Shown here: in pieces, positions 36,812 to 45,075 of the stretch
How positions within the stretch are numbered: position 1 is the first letter of the stretch
How the letters are laid out: each line of letters begins with the position of its first letter
NCBI GenBank assembly: GCA_021777565.1
Contig: JAJYDJ010000002.1
Span: 1-64,000 of the forward strand
Length of the DNA stretch: 64,000 bases
Reading direction: 5' to 3'
DNA from: a bacterium
Lineage (GTDB): Bacteria > Patescibacteria > Microgenomatia > Levybacterales > UBA12049
Made by a program: the position numbers and the translations under genes
The notes under the pieces: model-generated
Told to the model about the DNA's origin: nothing
Database searches by the model: none
The model's input: only the letters and a program-made list of their open reading frames with translations

Positions 36812-36839
36812 TTGACACATTTTGTTTCTCTTGTACAAT
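36812..36839 (+). promoter_or_regulatory. Promoter of the cobalamin-riboswitch transcript
   Basis: TTGACA (36812-36817), a 16-nt spacer and TACAAT (36834-36839), with start near 36846, just ahead of the riboswitch aptamer. Confidence 0.7.
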
Positions 36840-36845
36840 AAAACT

Positions 36846-37012
36846 AACAAGTTAACAAAGATCCGGGGTTCAGATCCCGGTCGATCAGGGGAAACGTGGT
36901 GAAATTCCACGGCTGTGCCGCAACTGTAAAGCCAGACTGCCTGAATCTTTGCATTGTCCTCGAGCACAGGATGTACTGTCCAAGACCTTCTCGCTCAGCA
37001 GAAGGTTTTTTT
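36846..37012 (+). promoter_or_regulatory. Cobalamin riboswitch with intrinsic terminator
   Basis: The aptamer shows the class hallmarks in order: a GATCAGGGGAAACGTGG segment, TGAAATTCCACGGCTGTGCC, GCAACTGTAAAGC and the B12 box AGCCAGACTGCC near 36930-36945. At 36985-37006, ACCTTCT and AGAAGGT form a hairpin followed by seven T, so B12 binding would be expected to stop transcription before the coding region. This ties the two following genes to cobalamin supply. Confidence 0.9.
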
Positions 37013-37037
37013 GTATCTAAGGCTTGAGGGAAAGCAT

Positions 37038-37607
37038 ATGTACAAAAAAATCTTTTCGCCACTGAGTGTTCTTGCGTTTGTCAGTTTTTTACTGGCAGGC
37101 AGCTCCTTCTATATTCTTAGTGCACATCCGAAAGTTCTTGAGGCGACGATCGAAAAAACCATTACGGTTACAACAACACCTGTCCCCACACAAGCTACCC
37201 AAACTATTACTGCTATTGCATCTGCGCCAACAAGTCTGCCCCAACCGACAACAACTCAGTCGACAACGACTATCGTGACGCAACATACCACCACCTCAAC
37301 AACTGTCAGCCAGTCAGGTCCTTATGTCGCACTCAGCCTTCATGTCGGGAGTAATCTAACCACCTGGGCAGTAAGCCTCTCTGGCACCCAGACTCCTTGC
37401 TCTATTCTGCAAGCAGCCAAAGATCAAGGGAAACTCTCCTCGCTTACCATCCAGCACTACGGTGCTCCGCTCAACAGTGATTACGTAAAAGAGATAAATG
37501 GCAATTCTGACAATTGGACATTTACGCTCAATGGAGACAGTAAAAACATGGGATGCTCTTACTATTCACTCAACTCAGGGGATACTGTCGTCTGGAGTTA
37601 TCAATAA
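37038..37607 (+). CDS. Secreted DUF4430 (transcobalamin C-terminal-like) protein under B12 control
   Basis: The 189-residue protein has a signal peptide or N-terminal anchor (about 1-30), a Thr-rich linker (about 40-90) and a C-terminal DUF4430 domain ending NWTFTLNGDSKNMGCSYYSL then NSGDTVVWSYQ. DUF4430 corresponds to the small beta domain of animal transcobalamin and intrinsic factor, which closes over cobalamin. Two cysteines (C in TPCS and GCSY) could pair. The riboswitch upstream makes cobalamin binding the best hypothesis. GAGGGAAA precedes the ATG. Confidence 0.85.
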   Translation: MYKKIFSPLSVLAFVSFLLAGSSFYILSAHPKVLEATIEKTITVTTTPVPTQATQTITAIASAPTSLPQPTTTQSTTTIVTQHTTTSTTVSQSGPYVALSLHVGSNLTTWAVSLSGTQTPCSILQAAKDQGKLSSLTIQHYGAPLNSDYVKEINGNSDNWTFTLNGDSKNMGCSYYSLNSGDTVVWSYQ

Positions 37608-37615
37608 CGTTTTAT

Positions 37616-39493
37616 ATGAAGCAATCAATGATAAAAAAAACAACAAGTGTCATCCTGAACATAGTGCGCCGCTACTATGTAGCAAGTGCCCTTGGGGTAA
37701 AGGATCTTTATTTAAAAAGAAGAGATTCTTCGCTCAGATTCACAAGCGCTCAGAATGACAGCATCCGACTGCTGGGAATCATATTTTTTGCTTTATTTTT
37801 CTTAGCATCTGCTACACCGGCACTTGCTGACACCATCACCGTACATGTCGCAATAATCGATAGCACCAAAACAATTTTTTATGGCAATGTAAATGTCGAT
37901 AGTACTGGCTGCAGCGTAAAAGACACTACCAATGTAGTTCACACCTTCACTTCCCCCCTGACTGTCTGCGCCTTGGATAAAGCAGCACAAACCGGGAATT
38001 TCATGTATCAAATTGAGAATTCTTCTTTTGGGCTTTTCATCCAAGGGATTGCCAGTGACAGTGGCGCCGCTGATTTCTCTACCTACTGGTCCTACGATGC
38101 CAGTCGAACCCTTGCCAATGTAGGTGTCGCTGATAGCACGGCGATCTTACAAAATGGTGATTGGTTGTTTTTTCATTTTGACCCAATGGATAATAAGACG
38201 AAGGCAATTCAGTATGGCCTCGCCTATCTCAAATCACAGCAGGATAGTACCGGTAAGATCGCAGGATATGATTTCTCAACATCACAGTTTGATGGCGCGA
38301 GCTCCTGGGCGACGCATGCCTTTGTGGCAAATGGAGTAAGTGATTTGAGCACGATCAAACTCGCCAGTGGCACCTCCCTTCTTGATTACCTGTCTTCACA
38401 TAATCCAACACTCAGCGACAAAACAACTGACTGGGCCAAACATATTCTGGCCATTGTGACCGCAGGACAGGACCCATACACCTTTGGTGGTATCGATTCA
38501 GTGAGTCAGCTTGAGACCTATACTAACAACAACCAACTCGGGAGCACAACCGCACTCAATGATGATGTGTTTGGCCTGCTTGCGCTCACTGCGGCACACG
38601 TTAGTACTGATAGCGCTGTCCTTAACGATTCTTTAAACTTTGTTCTGACACATCAGAATGGTGATGGCGGCTTTAGCTACTCGGCAACAGGAACCAGTGA
38701 TGTCGATGATAGTGCCTCTACCCTCATGGCACTGGTGGCAGTGGATAAAAGTGGCCTTTCCAGCGCCTCTCTCTCAGCAGCTATTGTTCAAACCCAGCAA
38801 TACTTGCTTGGCAAACAAAATGCCGATGGAGGGTTCCCTTCCGACCCATCATACGATCCCTCTTCCAATACTTCCAGTACTACGTGGGCACTGATGGCAC
38901 TACGATCACTTGGCCTAAGTGATAGTCATGTCACAACAGCAGAAAGCTTTATCGAGAAGAATCAATATCTTGGAGATGGCTCATTTGCCTGGCAGCTTGG
39001 AAGTCCAGCTGCAACAGGAGACACGGACACCTCTTCCTATGCCCTGATGGCCTTAGCGGGCAAATCATGGCCGATGACTATCTATCAAGGCGCTATTCCA
39101 GCCCCAACACCTACCAGCACCCCATCTGGCACCATCACACCGACTCCTACTCTGACACCAACACCAACTCCTGTACCCAACACCCCCACCCCTACGCCTA
39201 CACCCCAATCAACAACCACAACGACGACGACATATACCACTACCTACGTCACGCCAACGCCAGGCCCGACAGTAACTGCACCAGTGGTATCAGCATCGAC
39301 ACTTTTGTCACCTACCCCAACCACAGCACCACTTCCTGGTGTGCTTGGAGCACAGACAATGACGTTGCCACAAAAAGTTATTACCACTCAAACACAAGGA
39401 TTCTCCTTCCCTAGCATGTTCCTGGGAGCAGGTTTTGCCTACCTGAGTATGTTTGCCCTGGAGTTAATGAAGAAATTTTCCCTATTCAAATAA
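37616..39493 (+). CDS. Transcobalamin-like surface protein: DUF4430 plus alpha/alpha toroid, C-terminal anchor
   Basis: The 625-residue protein starts 8 nt after the previous stop. Residues 11-48 are encoded by an inserted repeat (37648-37760) lying between the basic start and the signal-peptide core LLGIIFFALFFLASATPALA. A DUF4430 domain (about 75-190; YWSYDASRTLANVGV ... NGDWLFFHFD) precedes a toroid of helical repeats (about 195-505) with QNGDGGF and QNADGGF motifs of the prenyltransferase/terpene-cyclase fold. A Thr/Pro linker and membrane helix (about 597-618) follow. Human transcobalamin has the same two folds in reverse order. The catalytic acids of terpene cyclases are not apparent. 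Likely a cell-surface B12 binder. Confidence 0.82.
   Translation: MKQSMIKKTTSVILNIVRRYYVASALGVKDLYLKRRDSSLRFTSAQNDSIRLLGIIFFALFFLASATPALADTITVHVAIIDSTKTIFYGNVNVDSTGCSVKDTTNVVHTFTSPLTVCALDKAAQTGNFMYQIENSSFGLFIQGIASDSGAADFSTYWSYDASRTLANVGVADSTAILQNGDWLFFHFDPMDNKTKAIQYGLAYLKSQQDSTGKIAGYDFSTSQFDGASSWATHAFVANGVSDLSTIKLASGTSLLDYLSSHNPTLSDKTTDWAKHILAIVTAGQDPYTFGGIDSVSQLETYTNNNQLGSTTALNDDVFGLLALTAAHVSTDSAVLNDSLNFVLTHQNGDGGFSYSATGTSDVDDSASTLMALVAVDKSGLSSASLSAAIVQTQQYLLGKQNADGGFPSDPSYDPSSNTSSTTWALMALRSLGLSDSHVTTAESFIEKNQYLGDGSFAWQLGSPAATGDTDTSSYALMALAGKSWPMTIYQGAIPAPTPTSTPSGTITPTPTLTPTPTPVPNTPTPTPTPQSTTTTTTTYTTTYVTPTPGPTVTAPVVSASTLLSPTPTTAPLPGVLGAQTMTLPQKVITTQTQGFSFPSMFLGAGFAYLSMFALELMKKFSLFK
37648..37760. 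repeat. Palindromic dispersed repeat, copy B, inside a coding region
   Basis: Ends TGTCATCCTGA ... TCAGAATGACA with the 31-nt core at 37667-37697, as in copy A. It is read through in frame by the transcobalamin-like gene and lengthens the n-region of its signal peptide by about 38 residues. Confidence 0.7.
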
Positions 39494-39576
39494 TCTCATT
39501 TCGCGCTCTGCAACAAGTGCGTCAAACTTTTTTTATGAGCGATTTTAGGGGGAACCGAAGAGAAAGTACAGAGAAT

Positions 39577-40122
39577 TTAGCCTTTCCAAATCACTTCTTC
39601 CTGACCTTCTGTGTGATTCACCAACCGGGCACAGGTAAAAAGATAGTCTGACAGACGATTGAGGTACTGTAATATCTCAAGAGCAACTGTTTCTTTCTCA
39701 TGTAGTGCCACACTACTTCGCTCTACTCGTCGAGACACAGCACGCGCATATTGCAGCAGTGCCGCTGCTTTCGCTCCACCAGGGAGAATAAAATTCTTCA
39801 GCTCAGCAAGCTTACCGGTCATTGTGTCGATTTCTTTTTCAAATTCACTGGTACGGGCTGTTAATGTCTCTAGAAACGCTGTATCAATAGGCGCCACAGG
39901 ATTGGCAAGAACTGCGCCAATTGCAAAAAGATCCTTCTGTACCTGTGAGAGCATGACGCGTTGAGAATAGGACTTGGGAAGTTCGCTTATGACAACCCCC
40001 AAAAGACTGTTAAGCTCATCTATATCCCCATAGGTTTGAAGTCTGATATGCGCTTTTGAAACGCGAGAGTTATTAAAGAGTGCAGTTGTTCCCTTATCTC
40101 CAGTTTTGGTATAGATAGGCAT
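39577..40122 (-). CDS. pduO: PduO-type ATP:cob(I)alamin adenosyltransferase
   Basis: The 181-residue protein starts PIYTKTGDKGTTALFNNSRVSKAHIRLQTYGDIDELNS, the family signature for ATP binding, and carries the late motif RAVSRRVERSSVAL plus LQYLNRLSDYLFTCAR. The reaction transfers the 5'-deoxyadenosyl group of ATP to cob(I)alamin, giving the AdoCbl that NrdJ needs. ATG 40122 fits the family length; ATG 40146, 8 nt after the upstream stop, is possible. It is the last gene of the leftward cobalamin group. Confidence 0.93.
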   Translation of the reverse strand: MPIYTKTGDKGTTALFNNSRVSKAHIRLQTYGDIDELNSLLGVVISELPKSYSQRVMLSQVQKDLFAIGAVLANPVAPIDTAFLETLTARTSEFEKEIDTMTGKLAELKNFILPGGAKAAALLQYARAVSRRVERSSVALHEKETVALEILQYLNRLSDYLFTCARLVNHTEGQEEVIWKG

Positions 40123-40154
40123 ACAGGCGTGAAGTGCGTCAAGCATGTGTAGGA

Positions 40155-40670
40155 TTATTTACTAACCTTTGCAATTGCTTGCCCTTTTACTAAGTGTAAC
40201 ACGAGCTCATAACTGCCAAACAGTACCCCTGCATAGAAGAGATCGCCAACGAGGGTGTTTCTAAAGAATGGTACTCCCATCGCGTAGCATGTCATGAGTC
40301 CTGAGAGAGTGTGTGGATACATATTCCCCATCACCCAGACACCGAAATTCGTTACGGTAAAGAAAATAACTGAAGACAGGAGTGTCACGCCAGTGATGTT
40401 GATAAAGGACTTGTGATTTCTTACAAGAAGTCCCAGAAGCCCACTCACAAGGAAACTTCCATACACAAATGGCATAACGTTATGGAACCCGAGAAATATG
40501 TCTGAGAGAAACATCGCAACCAGTGGAACGATAAGTGCATACTTCTTGTTCAAGTATACTCCACCAAACAGTGCCATAGCAGCAATTGGAGCAACATTTG
40601 GCATGTGTGGGACTAGTCGCAAGATGACTGCGAGAGCGATAAATAGAAGTGGATTGATAAGCTTTTTCAT
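40155..40670 (-). CDS. ECF-type substrate-binding membrane protein, probable cobalamin transporter component
   Basis: The 171-residue protein has about five membrane helices and the look of ECF S components or the related DUF6580 family (NPLLFIALAVILRLVPHMPNVAPIAAMALFGGVYL). Such proteins are often beside cobalamin genes. Here it is followed by pduO and preceded by nrdJ, so a cobalamin substrate is inferred. No EcfA/EcfT genes are in the window. TATAAT 12 nt before ATG 40670 places transcription start about 5 nt upstream. Confidence 0.78.
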   Translation of the reverse strand: MKKLINPLLFIALAVILRLVPHMPNVAPIAAMALFGGVYLNKKYALIVPLVAMFLSDIFLGFHNVMPFVYGSFLVSGLLGLLVRNHKSFINITGVTLLSSVIFFTVTNFGVWVMGNMYPHTLSGLMTCYAMGVPFFRNTLVGDLFYAGVLFGSYELVLHLVKGQAIAKVSK

Positions 40671-40696
40671 AGGACTTGTGCGATTATACATGAGTG

Positions 40697-40764
40697 TGTC
40701 ATTCTGAGCAACGCGAAGAATCTTGCTTTATAAAGAGTGATCCTTCGATTCTCTCAGGACGACA
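40697..40764. repeat. Palindromic dispersed repeat, short copy C
   Basis: TGTCATTCTGAG ... CTCAGGACGACA with inner GCGAAGAATC and GATCCTTCG arms. It lacks the 31-nt core of copies A and B. It lies between nrdJ and the transporter gene, next to the latter's -10 element. Confidence 0.65.
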
Positions 40765-40782
40765 AAATATATTTGTTATGAG

Positions 40783-43221
40783 TTAGCATTCGCTATAGCC
40801 GCAACTATAACATTTCTTGCATCCTTCTTCGAAGACAAATGCTGCTTCACCACACTTTGGGCAAATATCCATCTTGCGCTTAAACATAGGCATCTGTGCA
40901 TGACCGTTGAGTACTGGCGCTTCTTGTGCATCCAAGGTTAATTGTGCTGGTGCAGACGCTCCTGCAAGTGTCTCTGATGCATCTTGTACAGTAAAGAATC
41001 CATAATGCATGGAGAGTGCACGTGCTACGGCATCAGGAAGACTACGCACACGATTTGGACCAAAGCCGACTGAGCGACCTCCACCAATACCTTGCAGCTG
41101 TTCGACAATCTCTCGTGCTCTTTCTCGTGCTGGCATGTGGTTACCAAATCTGAGATTGGTAGAGATAAGCCGACCCAATGCTTCAGCCATCGCCGCTACT
41201 TCACTCCCTGCTTTGCCAATGGTGACAAAGACTTCAAATGGGTTTCCTTCACTGTCTTGATTAATCGTGACAAAGGCATGTCCCAGTGGTGTCTCGATCT
41301 TATACGTTGCCCCTTCTACTTTGACGGGACGAGGCATAATAACTGCTGGCTGTGACTGTACTGGTGCTGCTTCTACTGTTTTCTCTTTTTTACTGGTTCC
41401 AAGGTTGAGTACCTGTTCATTCTTGCATCCATCACGGAATACCGTAATACCGCGGCATCCTGTCTCCCATGCCAGCATGTATGACTTTTTAATGTCATCA
41501 ACACTTGCCTCATTTGGCAAGTTAATTGTTTTGGACACACCATTATCTGTGTATTTTTGAAATGCCGCCTGCATTCTGACATGCCACTCAGGGGTAATTT
41601 CATGCGCCGTACCAAATGCTGCGCGTACATCTGCTGGAATTTCATCAATATCACGCACAGTTCCGTGCTCTGCTACTTTGTCCATGAGTTCTTGTGAATA
41701 AAATCCTCGCTCTTTTGCGATCTTTTCAAAGAGTGGATTTACAAAGGTAAGTGTACGATTCTCACTTTTCACGATGTGCTGGTATGCGATGGCAAAGAGA
41801 GGTTCACAGCCGCCAGATGTTGCCGCAAAGATACCAATTGTCCCTGTTGGGGCAATGGTGGTGACTGTGGCATTACGAATTGGGGTGTCTTTGTAAATTG
41901 AGAACTTGCACAGAGGGAATGCGCCACGCTCTTTGGCCAGAAGTGCTGACTCTTTGTGCCCTTCTTCATTAATAAGCTTCATGATTTGTTCTGCCAAACT
42001 GAGTGCTTCTTCACTGTCGTATGGGATACCCAACTCTACCAGCATGTCTGCCCATCCACCAATTCCAAGGCCGATACGGCGGATATTACGCACCGTGTCC
42101 TCAATCTGTGGCATGGGGAATGGATTCATCTCAATGACATCATCCAAAAGTCTCACTGCGGTGCGGGTCGCCTCTGCGATCCCATTCCAGTCGACTTTCC
42201 CGTCTTTGACAAAGTAGTTCAAGAAGATACTTCCCAAGTTACAGGCATCAAAAGGATAGAGTGGCTGCTCACCGCATGGGTTGGTACTTTCGACTTCCCA
42301 TCCTTCTTTGCGGATTGGATTGGCACTACTCTGGTTAATGCGATCAATAAAGACCAGTCCTGGATCACCTGTTTTCCATGCTGACTCTGCAATTTCGTTC
42401 CAGACATCACGTGCAGGAAGCTTGCCAACTGACTGCTTGGTGTGTGGGTCGATCAAGTCATATTCCCCACCCTTTTCAAGTGCGTCCATGAATTTGTCAG
42501 TGATTGTGACTGAAATATTGAAGTTACTAATACCTGATCCATCGTCCTTGCAGTGAATAAACTCAAGAATATCTGGATGATCTACGCGAAGAATGCCCAT
42601 GTTGGCACCTCGTCGCATACCACCCTGCTTAATTTGCTGGGTTGCTTCGTTATAAATCTTCATGAAAGAGACTGGTCCGGACGCGACACCCATGGTTGAC
42701 TGTACGCGGGCACCTTTTTGACGAAGACGTGAGAATGAAAAGCCTGTTCCCCCACCACTTTTATGAATAAGTGCTTGATACTTTACGCCATCAAAAATTC
42801 CTTCAATCGTATCCTCTACTGGAAGGACATAACAAGCGCTGTATTGCAGATGGTTATGTTTTCCGGCATTTGCCAGTGTTGGAGAATTTGGTAAGAACTT
42901 TCGAGAAAGCATCAAACCATAGAAAACACGTGCCTGATCAATCACTTCCTGACGGGTTTTCCCTTGTTTTGCTTCACCACTTGCCAGTTCCCATGCAACA
43001 CGCCAGCACATCTGCTCGACGGTTTCAATTGGTTTGCCATCTGCATCTTTGAGGAAATATCTTTCTTCAAGCACTTTAATTGCCTGCTTGGTCCATGGTT
43101 CATGAACAATGTCCGTTGGCACCTCTGGGCGAGGTCCGACCAACTTCTCAACCTCCTCAACCATCTCGTCGTAGGAGAGATGGTCCCATTGTATTTTTTT
43201 ATTTTGTGTTTGTTTTGCCAT
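40783..43221 (-). CDS. nrdJ: Adenosylcobalamin-dependent (class II) ribonucleotide reductase
   Basis: The 812-residue protein has the ten-stranded reductase barrel with SPTLANAG, SACYVLPVEDT (first redox Cys), GGGTGFSFSRLR, NPCGEQPLYPFDACNLGS (radical Cys and Glu, about 315) and PTGTIGIFAATSGGCEP. A TSCPD-like domain (about 640-730) and a C-terminal CPKCGEAAFVFEEGCKKCYSCG segment for redox exchange complete it. It makes dNTPs using AdoCbl instead of a diferric subunit, so the cell needs external B12. It starts 6 nt after nrdR and is co-transcribed with it. Confidence 0.95.
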   Translation of the reverse strand: MAKQTQNKKIQWDHLSYDEMVEEVEKLVGPRPEVPTDIVHEPWTKQAIKVLEERYFLKDADGKPIETVEQMCWRVAWELASGEAKQGKTRQEVIDQARVFYGLMLSRKFLPNSPTLANAGKHNHLQYSACYVLPVEDTIEGIFDGVKYQALIHKSGGGTGFSFSRLRQKGARVQSTMGVASGPVSFMKIYNEATQQIKQGGMRRGANMGILRVDHPDILEFIHCKDDGSGISNFNISVTITDKFMDALEKGGEYDLIDPHTKQSVGKLPARDVWNEIAESAWKTGDPGLVFIDRINQSSANPIRKEGWEVESTNPCGEQPLYPFDACNLGSIFLNYFVKDGKVDWNGIAEATRTAVRLLDDVIEMNPFPMPQIEDTVRNIRRIGLGIGGWADMLVELGIPYDSEEALSLAEQIMKLINEEGHKESALLAKERGAFPLCKFSIYKDTPIRNATVTTIAPTGTIGIFAATSGGCEPLFAIAYQHIVKSENRTLTFVNPLFEKIAKERGFYSQELMDKVAEHGTVRDIDEIPADVRAAFGTAHEITPEWHVRMQAAFQKYTDNGVSKTINLPNEASVDDIKKSYMLAWETGCRGITVFRDGCKNEQVLNLGTSKKEKTVEAAPVQSQPAVIMPRPVKVEGATYKIETPLGHAFVTINQDSEGNPFEVFVTIGKAGSEVAAMAEALGRLISTNLRFGNHMPARERAREIVEQLQGIGGGRSVGFGPNRVRSLPDAVARALSMHYGFFTVQDASETLAGASAPAQLTLDAQEAPVLNGHAQMPMFKRKMDICPKCGEAAFVFEEGCKKCYSCGYSEC

Positions 43222-43227
43222 ATATGT

Positions 43228-43677
43228 TTATGTATGTATTTGCTCTATAAGTTTTTCAAATTCAGAAATATCTGACAGGTCCATATAGACGCTTGCGAAG
43301 CGAAGCCAAGCAATTTTATCTACTGGTTTCAACTTCTTTAAGACCATTCTCCCGATAATTTTGGAGGAGATTTCACTCCCCTCTTTACGTCTAATTTCCC
43401 TTTCTATGTCATCCACCATCTGGTGAATAAAGTCTATAGAAATCGGACGCTTCGCGAACGATCTTACAATGCCTCTTACGATCTTATCCCTCTCAAACGC
43501 TTCCCTGCCGCCATCACGCTTGATGACAAAAAGACTTGGACCTTCAATGCGCTCAAATGTCGTGAATCGCCTTTGACAGGCATTGCACTCACGCCTTCTT
43601 CTTAAAGATTCCCCGTCTTCTGCTATTCGGGACTCAAGTACTGATGTATCTTGTGATCCGCAAAATGGACATTTCAT
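43228..43677 (-). CDS. nrdR: NrdR, ribonucleotide reductase repressor
   Basis: The 149-residue protein begins with a zinc ribbon (CPFCGSQDTSVLESR ... RRRECNACQRRFTTFER) followed by an ATP-cone (VIKRDGGREAFERDKIVRGI ...). NrdR senses ATP/dATP and represses reductase genes. It is first in the nrdR-nrdJ operon, and its own promoter carries NrdR-box-like palindromes, indicating autoregulation. Confidence 0.95.
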   Translation of the reverse strand: MKCPFCGSQDTSVLESRIAEDGESLRRRRECNACQRRFTTFERIEGPSLFVIKRDGGREAFERDKIVRGIVRSFAKRPISIDFIHQMVDDIEREIRRKEGSEISSKIIGRMVLKKLKPVDKIAWLRFASVYMDLSDISEFEKLIEQIHT

Positions 43678-43712
43678 ACATGTATCGTAAAACCGTCTAC
43701 ATGTAGTGTCAA
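43676..43712 (-). promoter_or_regulatory. Leaderless nrdR promoter with two NrdR-box-like palindromes
   Basis: TTGACA (43712-43707), a 17-nt spacer and TACGAT (43689-43684), then exactly 6 nt to ATG. CTACATGTAG (43697-43706) fills the spacer and fits the NrdR core CwAtATaTwG with a t-to-c/a-to-g swap. A weaker ATACATGTAT (43676-43685) overlaps the -10 and start codon. Bound NrdR would block polymerase directly. A further imperfect palindrome lies at 43725-43742. Confidence 0.7.
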
Positions 43713-43841
43713 GGACATAATAGGACCACTACCGGTACTGGTCAATGGGTATTACTGTATCAAAAAATGGCAATATTTTTTTTGACCTCAAAATGTCAAA
43801 AATTTTCTTTTTAATGATTCAACTCACAAAATTTGTGTTCA

Positions 43842-44432
43842 CTATTGCAGAAAAGAAGACTGAATGCGGGTAATAAAACTTGCAACTCTCTTTGATTCAT
43901 TCATGAGTGTGGTGTTAGGACCCATCTCCGACTGTAATTGCAGGAGGATTTCCTGGTGTTTACGATTACTTCTGAGTGCTTGCCAGGCTGGATCAGTATA
44001 GTGCATGCCTTGTGATTTGGCATTTTTAATACTACCGATTGCCTCCTCCATGTAGTTATCAGCCTTGGACAAGGTATCCAGTGATAATTGTTTTTGGGAT
44101 GGTCTCAGTTCCCAGAGCATTTGTGCTCCTGCAAATCTCTTGTCTGCCTGAAGGATATCAAACTGTGCTTTTGTACTGGGATTGGATATCAAAAGACTTA
44201 CGAGTCTATCACGAAGTGTTTTCAATTTATAGAATGGATTATCTGGCAGAAGGCCTGGATATGGCATGGTATAGTCAACTGGGGTTGGAGTAGGAGTCAT
44301 GGTCGCCACAAGAGTAGAATCTGGTGTTGCCGGCGTAAAATCAGCAAATGCCTGAGATTGAGAAATCAACACAAATGATATACAAAGGACACCAAATGTA
44401 ATCAATGACTGATAGACCGCTTTCATGTTCAT
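43842..44432 (-). CDS. Secreted DUF5667-type protein
   Basis: The 196-residue protein has a signal peptide (about 3-27, ending SQAFAD), a Thr/Pro linker and the family motif PGLLPDNPFYKLKTLRDRL, followed by helices with regular Leu/Lys spacing. DUF5667 proteins are common secreted helical proteins in CPR; function is unknown. TATACT lies 9 nt upstream of ATG 44432; a second ATG follows at 44426. Its start region is just outside the gmk gene end (overlap avoided by this choice). Confidence 0.7.
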   Translation of the reverse strand: MNMKAVYQSLITFGVLCISFVLISQSQAFADFTPATPDSTLVATMTPTPTPVDYTMPYPGLLPDNPFYKLKTLRDRLVSLLISNPSTKAQFDILQADKRFAGAQMLWELRPSQKQLSLDTLSKADNYMEEAIGSIKNAKSQGMHYTDPAWQALRSNRKHQEILLQLQSEMGPNTTLMNESKRVASFITRIQSSFLQ

Positions 44433-44457
44433 ACTATTGGTAGTATACCACTTTTGT

Positions 44458-45075
44458 CTACTGCTTCTCACGAACATCTCTCATAAGAGTCTCTATCTGT
44501 TCTATCGTCTCTGATAATTTTCCTTGTTGGTTATATACGATAGTGTCACAAACGGCTGCCTCTGCCAATTCCCTTTCAACGATGTCTTCATGCCAGCGGA
44601 GTTTTGCTTTCTCCTCTCCTTCTGCAGAGACAACTCGCTGATACAACACTTCTTTATCACTATATAAATAGATAAAGATACTTTTTGTAAAGTTTTGCTT
44701 CATTTTATCTTTCACGTTCTTCACACCTTGCAAATCTATAACCCACATCAGATCTTTTCCAGACTCTACTCCTTCATAAAATGTCTTTTTTCGTGTTCCG
44801 TAGATAAACCCACGAAAACGCATCCATTCTTCATACGCATCTTGTGCAACTAGTTCTTCAGCAGTCTGTTCTGAAACAAAATAATATGGATTCCCTTCTG
44901 ACTCTCCTTCACGCATTGGCCTACTGACGGTCGTTTTAATGTGAAAGAACTTTTCTGGATATTTCTCAAAAAGAGCCTGCATGACGGTCGTTTTACCAGC
45001 TCCCGTTGGACCTGTTAATACCAATAATATTTGCTCGGTGTCTTTGGCAGTAGTGGTGGTGGTTGGTGACGCCAT
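44458..45075 (-). CDS. gmk: Guanylate kinase
   Basis: The 205-residue protein carries the P-loop TGPTGAGKTT (about 19-28), the GMP-binding stretch TTVSRPMREGESEGNPYYFVS, and FIYGTRKKTFYEGVESGKDLMWVIDLQGVKNVK. It phosphorylates GMP to GDP. The N-terminal 14 residues are Thr-rich and extend beyond the usual family start. Its ATG overlaps the gap stop codon (TGATG), so the two are translated together. Confidence 0.9.
   Translation of the reverse strand: MASPTTTTTAKDTEQILLVLTGPTGAGKTTVMQALFEKYPEKFFHIKTTVSRPMREGESEGNPYYFVSEQTAEELVAQDAYEEWMRFRGFIYGTRKKTFYEGVESGKDLMWVIDLQGVKNVKDKMKQNFTKSIFIYLYSDKEVLYQRVVSAEGEEKAKLRWHEDIVERELAEAAVCDTIVYNQQGKLSETIEQIETLMRDVREKQ

Noticed and set aside
36846..37012. 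Treating the 36.85-37.0 kb RNA as an unknown structured RNA
   Set aside because: The B12 box and surrounding conserved segments identify a cobalamin riboswitch.
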